Of a stretch of DNA of 64,000 nucleotides, positions 39,402 through 47,412 are shown one piece after another; position 1 is the first letter of the stretch; every line of letters starts with the position of its first letter. A program made the translations under genes and the position numbers. The notes beneath the pieces were generated by a model. That model was not told where the DNA came from. It made no database searches and saw only the letters and a list, made by a program, of their open reading frames with translations. This DNA comes from Xylophilus sp. GW821-FHT01B05. Lineage in GTDB: Bacteria > Pseudomonadota > Gammaproteobacteria > Burkholderiales > Burkholderiaceae_C. Location of the stretch: contig CP152408.1 of NCBI GenBank assembly GCA_038961845.1, forward strand, positions 2,294,001-2,358,000, read 5' to 3'.

Positions 39402-40460
39402 TTAACGTTTTTCCTTCACGAACCCCAGCAGCCGCGTGACGAGGTCGGGCTGCGCCAACAGCCGGGCGCGCGCGGCCAGGGCGCAGGCCTGCCAGGCGGG
39501 CAGGTCCCAGGCCGGCAGCGGGCCATCGGCCGTGCCATTCCATACCCTATGGAACTGGCGCAGCCCCGCAGGCGCTTGCAGCCAGTCGAGGAAGGCTTCG
39601 AGCTTGTCCGCATGGGCGCCGTCGGCCTGCGGGTAGATGTGCCAGACAAAGGGCTGGCCGGCCCAGAGCGCGCGCACCAGCGAGTCTTCGCCCCGTACAA
39701 AATTCAGGTCGGCCAGCCACAGGCGCTCATCGAAGGCGTCCTGCACGACATACGGTTGGTATGAAATTGATAGCTGCTTGCCCAGGTCCTGCCTGGGCTG
39801 GAGGCATATTTCATTCAAAAAAGCCGTTTCTACCGCCACCCGGCTGCGTCCTGCTGCAACCAGTAGCCGCGCAGGCTGCGAGCCTTGCTGCAAGCGCTGC
39901 AGCAACGCGGGCAGGGCAGGCGGCTCATAGCAAAACAGGTTGACCAGCAGTTCTTCTGGACTGGCGCCGGCCGCGGCACGCGCCGCCGCCCGGTCAAAGC
40001 CGGCCTGCCGCGCCGCCAACCCGGGCTCGCGCAGCAGGCCGCCGGTGGCCGGGCCAAAGCCGGGGTAGAAGAACCATTTCGTCCAGCCCGCAGCCGGGCC
40101 CTGCATCACGGGCGAGGGCAGGGCGTGGCAGCGCTCCACATAGGCTTCGGCCGACAGGTATTCAAGATTGATCCAGACCGGCGCCTGGCCACGAGCCACT
40201 GCGGCGGCGACAAAGCCCGGCTCCGGGTCGCAGCCAAAGGCCTCGACCACCACATCGCCTGGCGGGTGCAGGGTGCCAGGCGTCCAGTGCACGACGGTCA
40301 CGCCGGCTGCGCCCTGCGGTGCCATCCAGGCGAGCGCGGCCGGGTCATCCACCCACAGCCGCACCTGCTCGCCACGGCCCGCCAGGTCCGCGGCCAGGCG
40401 CCAGCACACGCCGATGTCGCCGTAGTTGTCTATCACCTTGCAAAAAATATCCCAGTGCAT
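39402..40460 (-). CDS. earP: EF-P arginine rhamnosyltransferase
   Basis: Transfers rhamnose from dTDP-rhamnose to Arg32 of EF-P. 352 residues, GT-B fold. The N-terminus MHWDIFCKVIDNYGDIGVCW holds the catalytic aspartates, followed by WRLAADLAGRGEQVRLWVDD. VWINLEYLSAEAYVERCHAL, FFYPGFGPATGGLLRE and DLNFVRGEDSLVRALWAGQP with FVWHIYPQADGAH are family signatures. The start at 40460 matches the usual EarP N-terminus; ATG 40481 is possible. A dispersed-repeat copy encodes FLNEICLQPRQDLGKQLSIS in the middle of the protein. Confidence 0.95.
   Translation of the reverse strand: MHWDIFCKVIDNYGDIGVCWRLAADLAGRGEQVRLWVDDPAALAWMAPQGAAGVTVVHWTPGTLHPPGDVVVEAFGCDPEPGFVAAAVARGQAPVWINLEYLSAEAYVERCHALPSPVMQGPAAGWTKWFFYPGFGPATGGLLREPGLAARQAGFDRAAARAAAGASPEELLVNLFCYEPPALPALLQRLQQGSQPARLLVAAGRSRVAVETAFLNEICLQPRQDLGKQLSISYQPYVVQDAFDERLWLADLNFVRGEDSLVRALWAGQPFVWHIYPQADGAHADKLEAFLDWLQAPAGLRQFHRVWNGTADGPLPAWDLPAWQACALAARARLLAQPDLVTRLLGFVKEKR
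39763..39822. repeat. Dispersed repeat, in-frame copy inside earP
   Basis: Best-looking copy: GAAATTGATAGCTGCTTGCC, then CAGGTCCTGCCTGGGCTGGA and GGCATATTTCATTCAAAAAA. It includes a short stem around CCAGG/CCTGG. Its AT-rich ends contrast with the GC-rich earP codons on both sides. Confidence 0.65.
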
Positions 40461-40526
40461 GCGCCGTCCTTTGGCGCGCATTGTCCGCGCCTGGCCGGTC
40501 ATGGGGCGACACGGATAATCCGCGCC

Positions 40527-41087
40527 ATGACATCTGCCACGCTTGCTATAGACACCCACGCCATTCCCCGCAGCCGCGCCAAGGCCGTGCTGCTTTTACT
40601 GGCGGCCGGCGTGCTGGTGCTGCTGGCCATCTGGTTGGTAACGTGTGACGCCGCATGGCTGGCGGCGCAGACGCACTTTGAGAGCCTCACGTCTCTGCGC
40701 GTGCTGTCCGGGCTGGCGCTGCTGGGCGCAATCGCCTGCGCCGTGCTGGGCCAGCGCCGCTGGGCCGACCGCTCGCCCGGCTTGGTGCTGGACGCCGAGG
40801 GCGTGGTGGACCACATCAGCAGCGCGCAGGCCGGCCGCATTCCATGGGCCGATATCACTGGGCTGGCCGTGCTCAAGGTGCGGCATCAGTTCACGCTGGT
40901 GTTGCAAGTGACCGACCCGCAGAAATACCTGGCCGCCACGCCGGCCGTCCGCCGCACCCTGGCCGATGCCGACCTGCGCCTGTGCGGCAGCCCCGTTGCC
41001 ATCGCCGCCGGCACGCTGGGGATCGCCTTTGGCGACCTGGTGGAGCTGTGCCACCGCTACCACGAGCGCTATGGCGTGAAGCGCTGA
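40527..41087 (+). CDS. STM3941-family membrane protein
   Basis: 186 residues with two membrane segments (about residues 20-40, AVLLLLAAGVLVLLAIWLV, and 58-75, LRVLSGLALLGAIACAVLG). A C-terminal cytosolic domain starts GLVLDAEGVVDHISSAQAGR and IPWADITGLAVLKVRHQF, resembling the STM3941/PH-like family. Function unknown. A GATAAT -10 ends seven bases before the ATG and there is no Shine-Dalgarno. Divergent from earP. Confidence 0.75.
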   Translation: MTSATLAIDTHAIPRSRAKAVLLLLAAGVLVLLAIWLVTCDAAWLAAQTHFESLTSLRVLSGLALLGAIACAVLGQRRWADRSPGLVLDAEGVVDHISSAQAGRIPWADITGLAVLKVRHQFTLVLQVTDPQKYLAATPAVRRTLADADLRLCGSPVAIAAGTLGIAFGDLVELCHRYHERYGVKR

Positions 41088-41120
41088 TGGGGCAGCGCTG
41101 GCACGGCCACAATAGGCGCC

Positions 41121-43082
41121 ATGTCCGACGTGCATTCCGACCAATTGCTGAGTGAAGTCGCGGCGCTGCCCGCGCTGCCAGGTGTCTACCGCTATTTCGA
41201 CGCCAGCGACGCGCTGCTTTATGTAGGCAAGGCGGCCAACCTGAAGAAGCGGGTTTCCAGCTACTTCCAGAAGAACCACGGCGGCACGCGCATCGGCCAC
41301 ATGATCGGCAAGATCGTGCGCATGGAGACCACCGTGGTGCGCTCCGAGGCCGAGGCGCTGCTGCTGGAAAACAACCTGATCAAGACCCAGCACCCGCGCT
41401 ACAACATTCTTTTCCGCGACGACAAGAGCTACCCCTACCTCAAGATCACCGGCAACCCGGATCACCGCGGCGGCGGTGCCGCATCACCGGCCACCACCTT
41501 CCCGCGCATGGCCTATTACCGCGGCGCGGTAGAGAAGCGGCACCGCTACTTCGGCCCCTTTCCCAGCGCCTGGGCGGTGAAGGAGTCGATCCAACTGATC
41601 CAGAAAGTGTTTCGCCTGCGCACCTGCGAAGACACGGTCTTCAGCAACCGCACGCGGCCCTGCTTGCTGTATCAGATCAAGCGCTGCACCGGCCCCTGCG
41701 TGGACCTGATCTCGCCCGAGGCCTATGGCGTGGATGTGGCCAATGCCGAGCGCTTTCTGCGCGGCGAGACGCAAGAGGTGATGGGCGCGCTGGAGCAACG
41801 CATGATGGCCCACGCCGAAAAGCTCGAGTTCGAGCAGGCGGCAGAGCTGCGCAACCAGATGAGCGCGCTGTCGCGCGTGCTGCACCAGCAGTCGATAGAG
41901 ACCGCCACCGACCGCGACGTAGACATCCTCGCCGTCAAGGTCCAGGGCGGGCGCGCCTGCGTCAACCTGGCCATGGTGCGCGGCGGGCGGCACCTGGGCG
42001 ACCGGCCCTACTTCCCCGTGCATGTGGAAGACGCCGCCGCCGTGCTGGCGGTTGAAATCGACGAAGGCTCGGACACCGCATCTGTGCTGCCGCCGATCGA
42101 AGTGCAGGTGCTCGAAGCCTTCATCGCCCAGCACTACCTGGGCGTGCCCGTGCCGCCAGCGCTCATCACCAGCCATGCGGTAGACCGCGCTCTGGTCGAT
42201 GCCTTGACGCAGCAAAGCGGCACCAAGGTATCTGCCGTACACAACCCGCGCGAGCAGCGCCGCATCTGGCTGGAGATGGCGCAGACCAATGCCGACCTGC
42301 AACTGGCCCGCCTGCTGGCGGAGGAGGGCTCGCAGCAGGCCCGCACCCGCGCGCTGGCTGATGCGCTGGATCTGGTGCCCGACAACCTGGACGATCTGCG
42401 CATCGAATGCTTCGACATTTCGCATACGGCGGGTGAATCGACCCAGGCCTCGTGCGTGGTGTTCCACCACCACAAGATGCAGAACAGCGAGTACCGTCGC
42501 TACAACATCGACGGCATCACCGGCGGCGACGACTACGCCGCCATGCGCCAGGTGCTGACCCGCCGCTACGCCAAGCTGGCCGAAGCGGCGCGTGCATCAG
42601 AAGACCCAGACCATCCATCGAGCGGATCGGCACGCATGCCGGACCTGGTGCTGGTCGACGGTGGAAAGGGCCAGGTTTCGATGGCGCGCAGCGTGTTCGA
42701 GGAACTGGGCCTGGACCTGGCGCTGATCGTTGGCGTCGAGAAGGGTGAGGGCCGCAAGGTCGGGCTCGAGGAGCTGGTCTTTGCCGACGGCCGCGAGAAG
42801 GTCTATCTGGGCCGAGACTCGGCCGCGCTGATGCTGGTGGCGCAGATCCGCGACGAGGCGCACCGCTTTGCCATCACCGGCATGCGCGCGCGCCGCGCCA
42901 AGGTGCGCGTGGGCGGCAGCCAGCTCGAAGACATTCCCGGCATAGGGGCCAAAAAGCGTGCGCGGCTGCTGCAGCGCTTCGGTGGCGTACGCGGCGTGGC
43001 CGCAGCCAGCGTGGAGGATATCGAGCGGGTCGAGGGCATTTCGCGCGAGCTGGCGGAAGAGATCTACCGGGCGCTGCACTGA
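41121..43082 (+). CDS. uvrC: Excinuclease ABC subunit C
   Basis: Makes the dual incision in nucleotide excision repair with UvrAB. 653 residues. The GIY-YIG domain is at the N-terminus ([20 protein letters not shown], then [13 protein letters not shown]), with the UVR motif about residue 235 ([20 protein letters not shown]). The RNase H-like C-terminal nuclease has [20 protein letters not shown] and [14 protein letters not shown]. Tandem HhH motifs close the protein ([20 protein letters not shown]). Start ATG 41121; CACAAT seven bases upstream is a probable -10. Confidence 0.97.
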   Translation: MSDVHSDQLLSEVAALPALPGVYRYFDASDALLYVGKAANLKKRVSSYFQKNHGGTRIGHMIGKIVRMETTVVRSEAEALLLENNLIKTQHPRYNILFRDDKSYPYLKITGNPDHRGGGAASPATTFPRMAYYRGAVEKRHRYFGPFPSAWAVKESIQLIQKVFRLRTCEDTVFSNRTRPCLLYQIKRCTGPCVDLISPEAYGVDVANAERFLRGETQEVMGALEQRMMAHAEKLEFEQAAELRNQMSALSRVLHQQSIETATDRDVDILAVKVQGGRACVNLAMVRGGRHLGDRPYFPVHVEDAAAVLAVEIDEGSDTASVLPPIEVQVLEAFIAQHYLGVPVPPALITSHAVDRALVDALTQQSGTKVSAVHNPREQRRIWLEMAQTNADLQLARLLAEEGSQQARTRALADALDLVPDNLDDLRIECFDISHTAGESTQASCVVFHHHKMQNSEYRRYNIDGITGGDDYAAMRQVLTRRYAKLAEAARASEDPDHPSSGSARMPDLVLVDGGKGQVSMARSVFEELGLDLALIVGVEKGEGRKVGLEELVFADGREKVYLGRDSAALMLVAQIRDEAHRFAITGMRARRAKVRVGGSQLEDIPGIGAKKRARLLQRFGGVRGVAAASVEDIERVEGISRELAEEIYRALH

Positions 43083-43122
43083 TTCGGTGCCGTGCCGGGG
43101 CTGCGCGTGACACAATCGCCCC

Positions 43123-43689
43123 ATGTTCTGGACCATTCCCACCATCATGACCTGGACGCGGATCATCGCGATTCCGTTGATCGTGGGGGTGTTTTACCTG
43201 CCTTTGTCCGAGCCCATGCGCAACCTCATCGCCACGGTGATGTTCGTTGTGTTCGCCGCCACCGACTGGCTTGATGGCTTCCTGGCGCGCAGGTTGAACC
43301 AGACTTCTTCCTTCGGTGCCTTCCTTGACCCGGTGGCCGACAAGTTCCTGGTCTGCGCCTCGCTGCTGGTGCTGGTCTATCTGCACCGTGCCGACGTGTT
43401 CGTGGCCTTGATCATCGTCGGCCGTGAAATCGCCATCTCGGCCCTGCGCGAATGGATGGCGCAGATCGGTGCCTCGCGCAGCGTTGCGGTGCACATGTTG
43501 GGCAAGGTCAAGACCATGGTGCAGATGATCGCGATCCCCTTCCTGCTCTATGACGGGCGGGTGCTGCGCGTCATCGACACCCACCTCTGGGGTACGGTGC
43601 TGATCTGGATCGCAGCAGTGCTCACCATCTGGTCGATGGTGTACTACCTGCAGAAGGCGCTGCCCGAGATCCGCGCGCGGGTGCGGTAG
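43123..43689 (+). CDS. pgsA: CDP-diacylglycerol-glycerol-3-phosphate 3-phosphatidyltransferase
   Basis: Makes phosphatidylglycerol phosphate in the inner membrane. 188 residues with several membrane helices. The CDP-alcohol phosphotransferase motif D-G-x2-A-R-x(8)-G-x3-D-x3-D appears as TDWLDGFLARRLNQTSSFGA followed by FLDPVADKF. The N-terminal IPTIMTWTRIIAIPLIVGVF is typical. It follows uvrC by 40 bases, the conserved uvrC-pgsA order. CACAAT ends six bases before the ATG. Confidence 0.95.
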   Translation: MFWTIPTIMTWTRIIAIPLIVGVFYLPLSEPMRNLIATVMFVVFAATDWLDGFLARRLNQTSSFGAFLDPVADKFLVCASLLVLVYLHRADVFVALIIVGREIAISALREWMAQIGASRSVAVHMLGKVKTMVQMIAIPFLLYDGRVLRVIDTHLWGTVLIWIAAVLTIWSMVYYLQKALPEIRARVR

Positions 43690-43694
43690 CCTTC

Positions 43695-43730
43695 TCAAGG
43701 CCTTCAAGGCCTTCAAGGCCTTCAAGGCCT
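43695..43730. repeat. Four tandem copies of a 9-bp repeat
   Basis: TCAAGGCCT is repeated exactly four times between the pgsA stop and the end of the convergent LysR gene. The fourth unit supplies the LysR stop (TGA on the minus strand). Copy-number change would not shift frame, being a multiple of three. Confidence 0.85.
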
Positions 43731-44642
43731 CCACGGCGCACCGCGAAAGTGCAGCGCCATAAAGTCCAGCAGCAGCCTGAGTCGGCGCGGCATTTGCGGC
43801 CGGTGCGGCGCCAGCCAATGGATGTCGGCATCATGGCCGGCCCAGGCCGGAAGCACACGCACCAGGCTCCCATCGGCGATCTGCGGCGCCACGTCCCACA
43901 GGCTGCGCAACAGAATGCCGTGGCCGGCCAGGCACCAATCGCGCGCCAACTCGCCCGAGTTGGATGACAAGGCGCCCCGCACCCGCACCTGTACTGCGCG
44001 CCGGTCACGCTGCAGCGACCAGTGATCTGCGCGTGGCTCCTCCTGCCCTGTGTTCTCGCGCACCACCAGGCATTGGTGCTGCTGCAACTCATCGGGGTGC
44101 GTGGGGGCAGGGTGTTGCGCCAAGTAGCTGGGCGCTGCCACCAAGACCCGCTGGTTGCGTGCCAGCAGGCGCGTGGTCCAGCCCGCTGCGTGCCGTGCCC
44201 GCGGTGCCCAGAGCCATACCGCAGCATCAAAGCCTTCGGATTCGAGGTCTGGCAGGCGCTCAGTCAGGTGCAACTGGACATCCACGCCCGGGTGTTGGGC
44301 CTGGAAGTCCGCTACGGCCGGCCCGACCCACAGGCGGCCAAAGCCAAAAGTGGCGGCCAACCGTATGCGACCCACGGGTTCCGCATGGCGCTCGCGCAGG
44401 CCCGCTTCCAGTGTGCGAAAGCCCTGTACCAAGGTGGCTGCATGGCTGCAGAACATTTCGCCTTCCGCCGTGGGCGTGACACGGCGTGTGGTGCGCTCGA
44501 ACAGCCGGTGTCCGATCTGCGCCTCAAGCGCCGCCAATCGCCGCGTGATGGCCGATGGCACCACCTCCAGGGCGGCGGCCGCCGCCGCCAGGCTGCCGCG
44601 ATCGCGCACCGCCAGTACCAGCTCCAGATCGCTGCGCTCCAT
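43722..44642 (-). CDS. LysR-family transcriptional regulator
   Basis: 306 residues from ATG 44642 (MERSDLELVLAVRDRGSLAA), preceded at nine bases by AAGGA; ATG 44651 is an alternative. The HTH is ELVLAVRDRGSLAAAAAALE then VVPSAITRRLAALEAQIGHR and FERTTRRVTPTAEG. The effector-binding domain is of usual length. It diverges from the haloacetate dehalogenase gene about 80 bases away and is its likely regulator. Its stop codon lies in the 9-bp tandem repeat. Confidence 0.9.
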   Translation of the reverse strand: MERSDLELVLAVRDRGSLAAAAAALEVVPSAITRRLAALEAQIGHRLFERTTRRVTPTAEGEMFCSHAATLVQGFRTLEAGLRERHAEPVGRIRLAATFGFGRLWVGPAVADFQAQHPGVDVQLHLTERLPDLESEGFDAAVWLWAPRARHAAGWTTRLLARNQRVLVAAPSYLAQHPAPTHPDELQQHQCLVVRENTGQEEPRADHWSLQRDRRAVQVRVRGALSSNSGELARDWCLAGHGILLRSLWDVAPQIADGSLVRVLPAWAGHDADIHWLAPHRPQMPRRLRLLLDFMALHFRGAPWRP

Positions 44643-44721
44643 ATGATTCATTCCTTTTGGGCAATGATTGATTGCCTGATTATTGCTTGATGGGGCGACC
44701 AGCGGCTTGCACAATTCAGCC

Positions 44722-45609
44722 ATGCTCGAAGCCTTCGCTCCCTTCTCCCTCCAGCGCGACGGCGTGGCCATCAGCGGCCGGGCGGGCGGCAGCGGCTCGC
44801 CGCTGCTGCTGTTGCACGGCCATCCGCAGACGCATGCCATGTGGCACCGCGTGGCGCCGGTGCTGGCGCAGCATTTCTTCCTGGTCATGCCGGATCTGCG
44901 CGGCTACGGCGATGCCGGCCGGCCTGCGGGCGGGGCGGACCATGCTGCCTATGCCAAGCGCGAGATGGCACGGGATGCGCTGGCCGCCATGCAGCACTTT
45001 GGTTGTGACCGCTTCCAGGTACTGGCGCACGACCGCGGTGCTCGCGTGGCGCATCGGCTGGCGGCGGACCATGCGGACGCCGTGGAGCGCCTGATGTTGC
45101 TGGACATTGCACCCACCCTGGCCATGTATCAGAACACCTCCGAGGCGTTTGCGCGTGCCTATTGGCACTGGTTCTTCCTGATCCAGCCGCCGCCGCTGCC
45201 CGAGGCCTTGATCGAGTCCGATCCGGTGCGCTACCTGCGCAGCGTGATGGGCAAGCGCCACGCCGGCCTGGGCGCCTTCGCACCCGAAGCCCTGGCCGAG
45301 TACGAGCGCTGCATGGCCATTCCCGGTTCGGCTGAGGCCATCTGCGAGGACTACCGCGCCTCGGCCGGCATTGATCTGGTGCACGACCGCGAAGACATCG
45401 CTGCCGGTCGCAAGCTGGCCCAACCGCTGCGCGTGCTCTGGGGCCGCCATGGTGCGGTCGGCCAATGCTTCGATGTGCTCGCGCTGTGGCGTGAGCGCGC
45501 ACTGCAGGTAGAGGGCGTTGCGCTCGATTGCGGTCACTACATCGCCGAAGAAGCACCGCAAGCCTTGCTGGCGCAGGCCTTGCCATTCTTTGGCGCTACC
45601 CGCGCCTAA
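44722..45609 (+). CDS. Haloacetate (fluoroacetate-type) dehalogenase, alpha/beta hydrolase
   Basis: 295 residues. The nucleophile is aspartate in AHDRGARVAHRL (Asp104), with arginines 105 and 108 in the positions that bind the carboxylate in fluoroacetate dehalogenases. AYWHWFFLIQPPPLPE provides the W-H-W cluster of the halide pocket, CEDYRASAGIDLVHD the pocket tyrosine, and LDCGHYIAEEAP the catalytic histidine. LHGHPQTHAMW and MPDLRGYGDAG are typical of DehH1-like enzymes. Identification as a C-halogen hydrolase is by motif; activity on fluoroacetate is inferred. Start ATG 44722, six bases after an ACAAT element. Confidence 0.85.
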   Translation: MLEAFAPFSLQRDGVAISGRAGGSGSPLLLLHGHPQTHAMWHRVAPVLAQHFFLVMPDLRGYGDAGRPAGGADHAAYAKREMARDALAAMQHFGCDRFQVLAHDRGARVAHRLAADHADAVERLMLLDIAPTLAMYQNTSEAFARAYWHWFFLIQPPPLPEALIESDPVRYLRSVMGKRHAGLGAFAPEALAEYERCMAIPGSAEAICEDYRASAGIDLVHDREDIAAGRKLAQPLRVLWGRHGAVGQCFDVLALWRERALQVEGVALDCGHYIAEEAPQALLAQALPFFGATRA

Positions 45610-45645
45610 CGACCACCTTTTTGACTTTCAACAGGAGACCCCGTC

Positions 45646-46746
45646 ATGGTTCAGCCCATCCGCAAGAAGCACCGCATCGCCGTCATCGCCGGCGACGGCA
45701 TTGGCAAGGAGGTCATGCCCGAAGGCGTGCGCGTGCTCGATGCCGCAGCGCGCAAGTACGGCATCGACCTGCAGTTCGACCACTTCGACTTCTCGAGCTG
45801 GGACTACTACGAGCGCCACGGCAAGATGCTGCCGGACGACTGGAAGGAGCAGATCGGTGGCCACGATGCGGTCTACTTCGGCGCTGTCGGCTGGCCTGAC
45901 AAGATCGCCGACCATGTGTCGCTTTGGGGCTCGCTGCTGCTGTTTCGGCGCGAGTTCGACCAGTACGTCAACCTGCGTCCGGCACGCCTCATGCCCGGCA
46001 TCATCGCGCCTGTGGTGCGCCGTGACGGCAGCCCGCGCCAGCCCGGCGAGATCGACATGTACATCGTGCGCGAGAACACCGAAGGCGAGTACTCCAGCAT
46101 CGGCGGGCGCATGTACCCGGGCACCGAGCGCGAGATCGTCATGCAGGAAACCGTGATGTCGCGCATCGGCGTGGATCGGGTGCTCAAGTTCGCCTTCGAG
46201 CTGGCCCAGACGCGGCCCAAGAAGCACCTGACCAGCGCCACCAAGTCCAACGGCATTGCGATCACCATGCCCTACTGGGATGAGCGCGTGGCCGAGATGG
46301 CCAAGGGCTACCCGGGCGTGAACGTGGACAAGTTCCACATCGACATCCTCACCGCGCATTTCGTGCAGCGGCCGGACTTCTTCGACGTGGTGGTGGCCAG
46401 CAATCTGTTTGGCGACATCCTGTCGGATCTGGGGCCCGCCTGCACCGGCACCATCGGCATAGCGCCCAGCGCCAACCTCAACCCGGACCGCAAGTTCCCA
46501 TCGCTGTTTGAGCCCGTGCATGGCTCAGCGCCGGACATCGCAGGGCAGGGTATTGCCAATCCGATCGGGCAGATCTGGTGCGGCGCCATGATGCTGGAGT
46601 TCCTGGGTCACAAGGAGGCGCACGACGGCATTCTGGCGACGATCGAGAAGGTGCTCGACCCGAAGAGCGGCGCACCGCGCACGCGCGATATTGGCGGTAC
46701 GGCATCGACCTCGGATCTGGGGCGCGCCATCGCATCGGCGCTGTGA
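45646..46746 (+). CDS. Tartrate dehydrogenase / D-malate dehydrogenase type
   Basis: 366 residues of the isocitrate/isopropylmalate dehydrogenase family. IAVIAGDGIGKEVMPEGVRV is the N-terminal signature. LRPARLMPGI and VRENTEGEYSSIGGR are substrate-binding segments. The metal aspartates are in VVASNLFGDILSDLGPACTG, and LFEPVHGSAPDIAGQGIANP binds NAD. The ENTEGEYSS reading and FSSWDYYERHGKMLPDDW favour tartrate/malate (TtuC) over LeuB. A strong AGGAG precedes ATG 45646; 36 bases after the dehalogenase, so possibly co-transcribed. Confidence 0.88.
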   Translation: MVQPIRKKHRIAVIAGDGIGKEVMPEGVRVLDAAARKYGIDLQFDHFDFSSWDYYERHGKMLPDDWKEQIGGHDAVYFGAVGWPDKIADHVSLWGSLLLFRREFDQYVNLRPARLMPGIIAPVVRRDGSPRQPGEIDMYIVRENTEGEYSSIGGRMYPGTEREIVMQETVMSRIGVDRVLKFAFELAQTRPKKHLTSATKSNGIAITMPYWDERVAEMAKGYPGVNVDKFHIDILTAHFVQRPDFFDVVVASNLFGDILSDLGPACTGTIGIAPSANLNPDRKFPSLFEPVHGSAPDIAGQGIANPIGQIWCGAMMLEFLGHKEAHDGILATIEKVLDPKSGAPRTRDIGGTASTSDLGRAIASAL

Positions 46747-46808
46747 TCGGGGCCGGCCTGAAAAACGTCTAGAATCCCGGCTCCGCGCCGTTGCAAGACG
46801 GCAAGTCT

Positions 46809-46838
46809 GTTGACACCGCCAGGGTCCATCGCTTTAAT
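46809..46838 (+). promoter_or_regulatory. Sigma-70 promoter for the HU gene
   Basis: TTGACA (46809-46814) and TTTAAT (46833-46838) with an 18-base spacer lie 130 bases before the HU start, giving a leader of about 120 nt. A second TAGAAT-type -10 is at 46770-46775. Confidence 0.55.
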
Positions 46839-46967
46839 CTGCATTCGCTGCGCATCGCGCGCAGCCCCTTCCCAAATCGCCTAGCCGTCCCTCAGGGACC
46901 CGCCGATACGGGAGGTCAAGATTCCACCGACACCCGGTCAACGCCATATTTCTTCAGAGGGGTTCCT

Positions 46968-47240
46968 GTGAACAAAACCGAACTGATCGAGCACATCGCC
47001 AAGCACGCCGACATCTCCAAGGCTGCTGCCACCCGCGCGCTGGAGTCCACCATCGGCGCCGTGAAGACCACCTTGAAAAAGGGCGGCACCGTCTCGCTCG
47101 TGGGTTTCGGCACCTTCGCCGTGGGCAAGCGCGCTGCACGCAGCGGCCGCAATCCGCGCACTGGTGAAACCATCAAGATCAAGGCTGCTAAAGTACCCAA
47201 GTTTCGTCCAGGCAAGGCATTGAAGGATGCTTTGAACTGA
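46968..47240 (+). CDS. hupB: DNA-binding protein HU
   Basis: 90 residues. Histone-like nucleoid protein that bends DNA as a dimer. The start is GTG at 46968 ([20 protein letters not shown]), preceded by [52 protein letters not shown] and [20 protein letters not shown] with the terminal GKALKDALN are canonical HU. It sits before tRNA-Val and ppiD, a common betaproteobacterial order, although lon, usually upstream, is replaced here by a tartrate dehydrogenase gene. Confidence 0.95.
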   Translation: MNKTELIEHIAKHADISKAAATRALESTIGAVKTTLKKGGTVSLVGFGTFAVGKRAARSGRNPRTGETIKIKAAKVPKFRPGKALKDALN

Positions 47241-47255
47241 GATCCGGTTTAGGTG

Positions 47256-47331
47256 GGGTGCTTAGCTCAGTTGGTAGAGCGGCGCCCTTACAAGGCGTAG
47301 GTCGGGGGTTCGAGCCCCTCAGCACCCACCA
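47256..47331 (+). tRNA. tRNA-Val (anticodon TAC)
   Basis: 76 nt cloverleaf. Acceptor GGGTGCT pairs with AGCACCC, and the discriminator A plus CCA is encoded. The D-arm is AGCTCAGTTGGTAGAGC, the anticodon loop CTTACAA, and the T-arm GGGGGTTCGAGCCCC-like. Followed by an intrinsic terminator. Confidence 0.96.
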
Positions 47332-47343
47332 CCACCGACATGA

Positions 47344-47373
47344 AAAGGCGAACAATTTGTTCGCCTTTTTCTT
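47344..47373 (+). terminator. Intrinsic terminator after tRNA-Val
   Basis: AAAGGCGAAC aattt GTTCGCCTTT followed by TTCTTT: a strong stem and T-rich tail 13 bases after the tRNA, ahead of ppiD. Confidence 0.85.
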
Positions 47374-47412
47374 TATCCGATCCGCTCTCGCGCTGTTGTT
47401 GAAAGATCCGCC

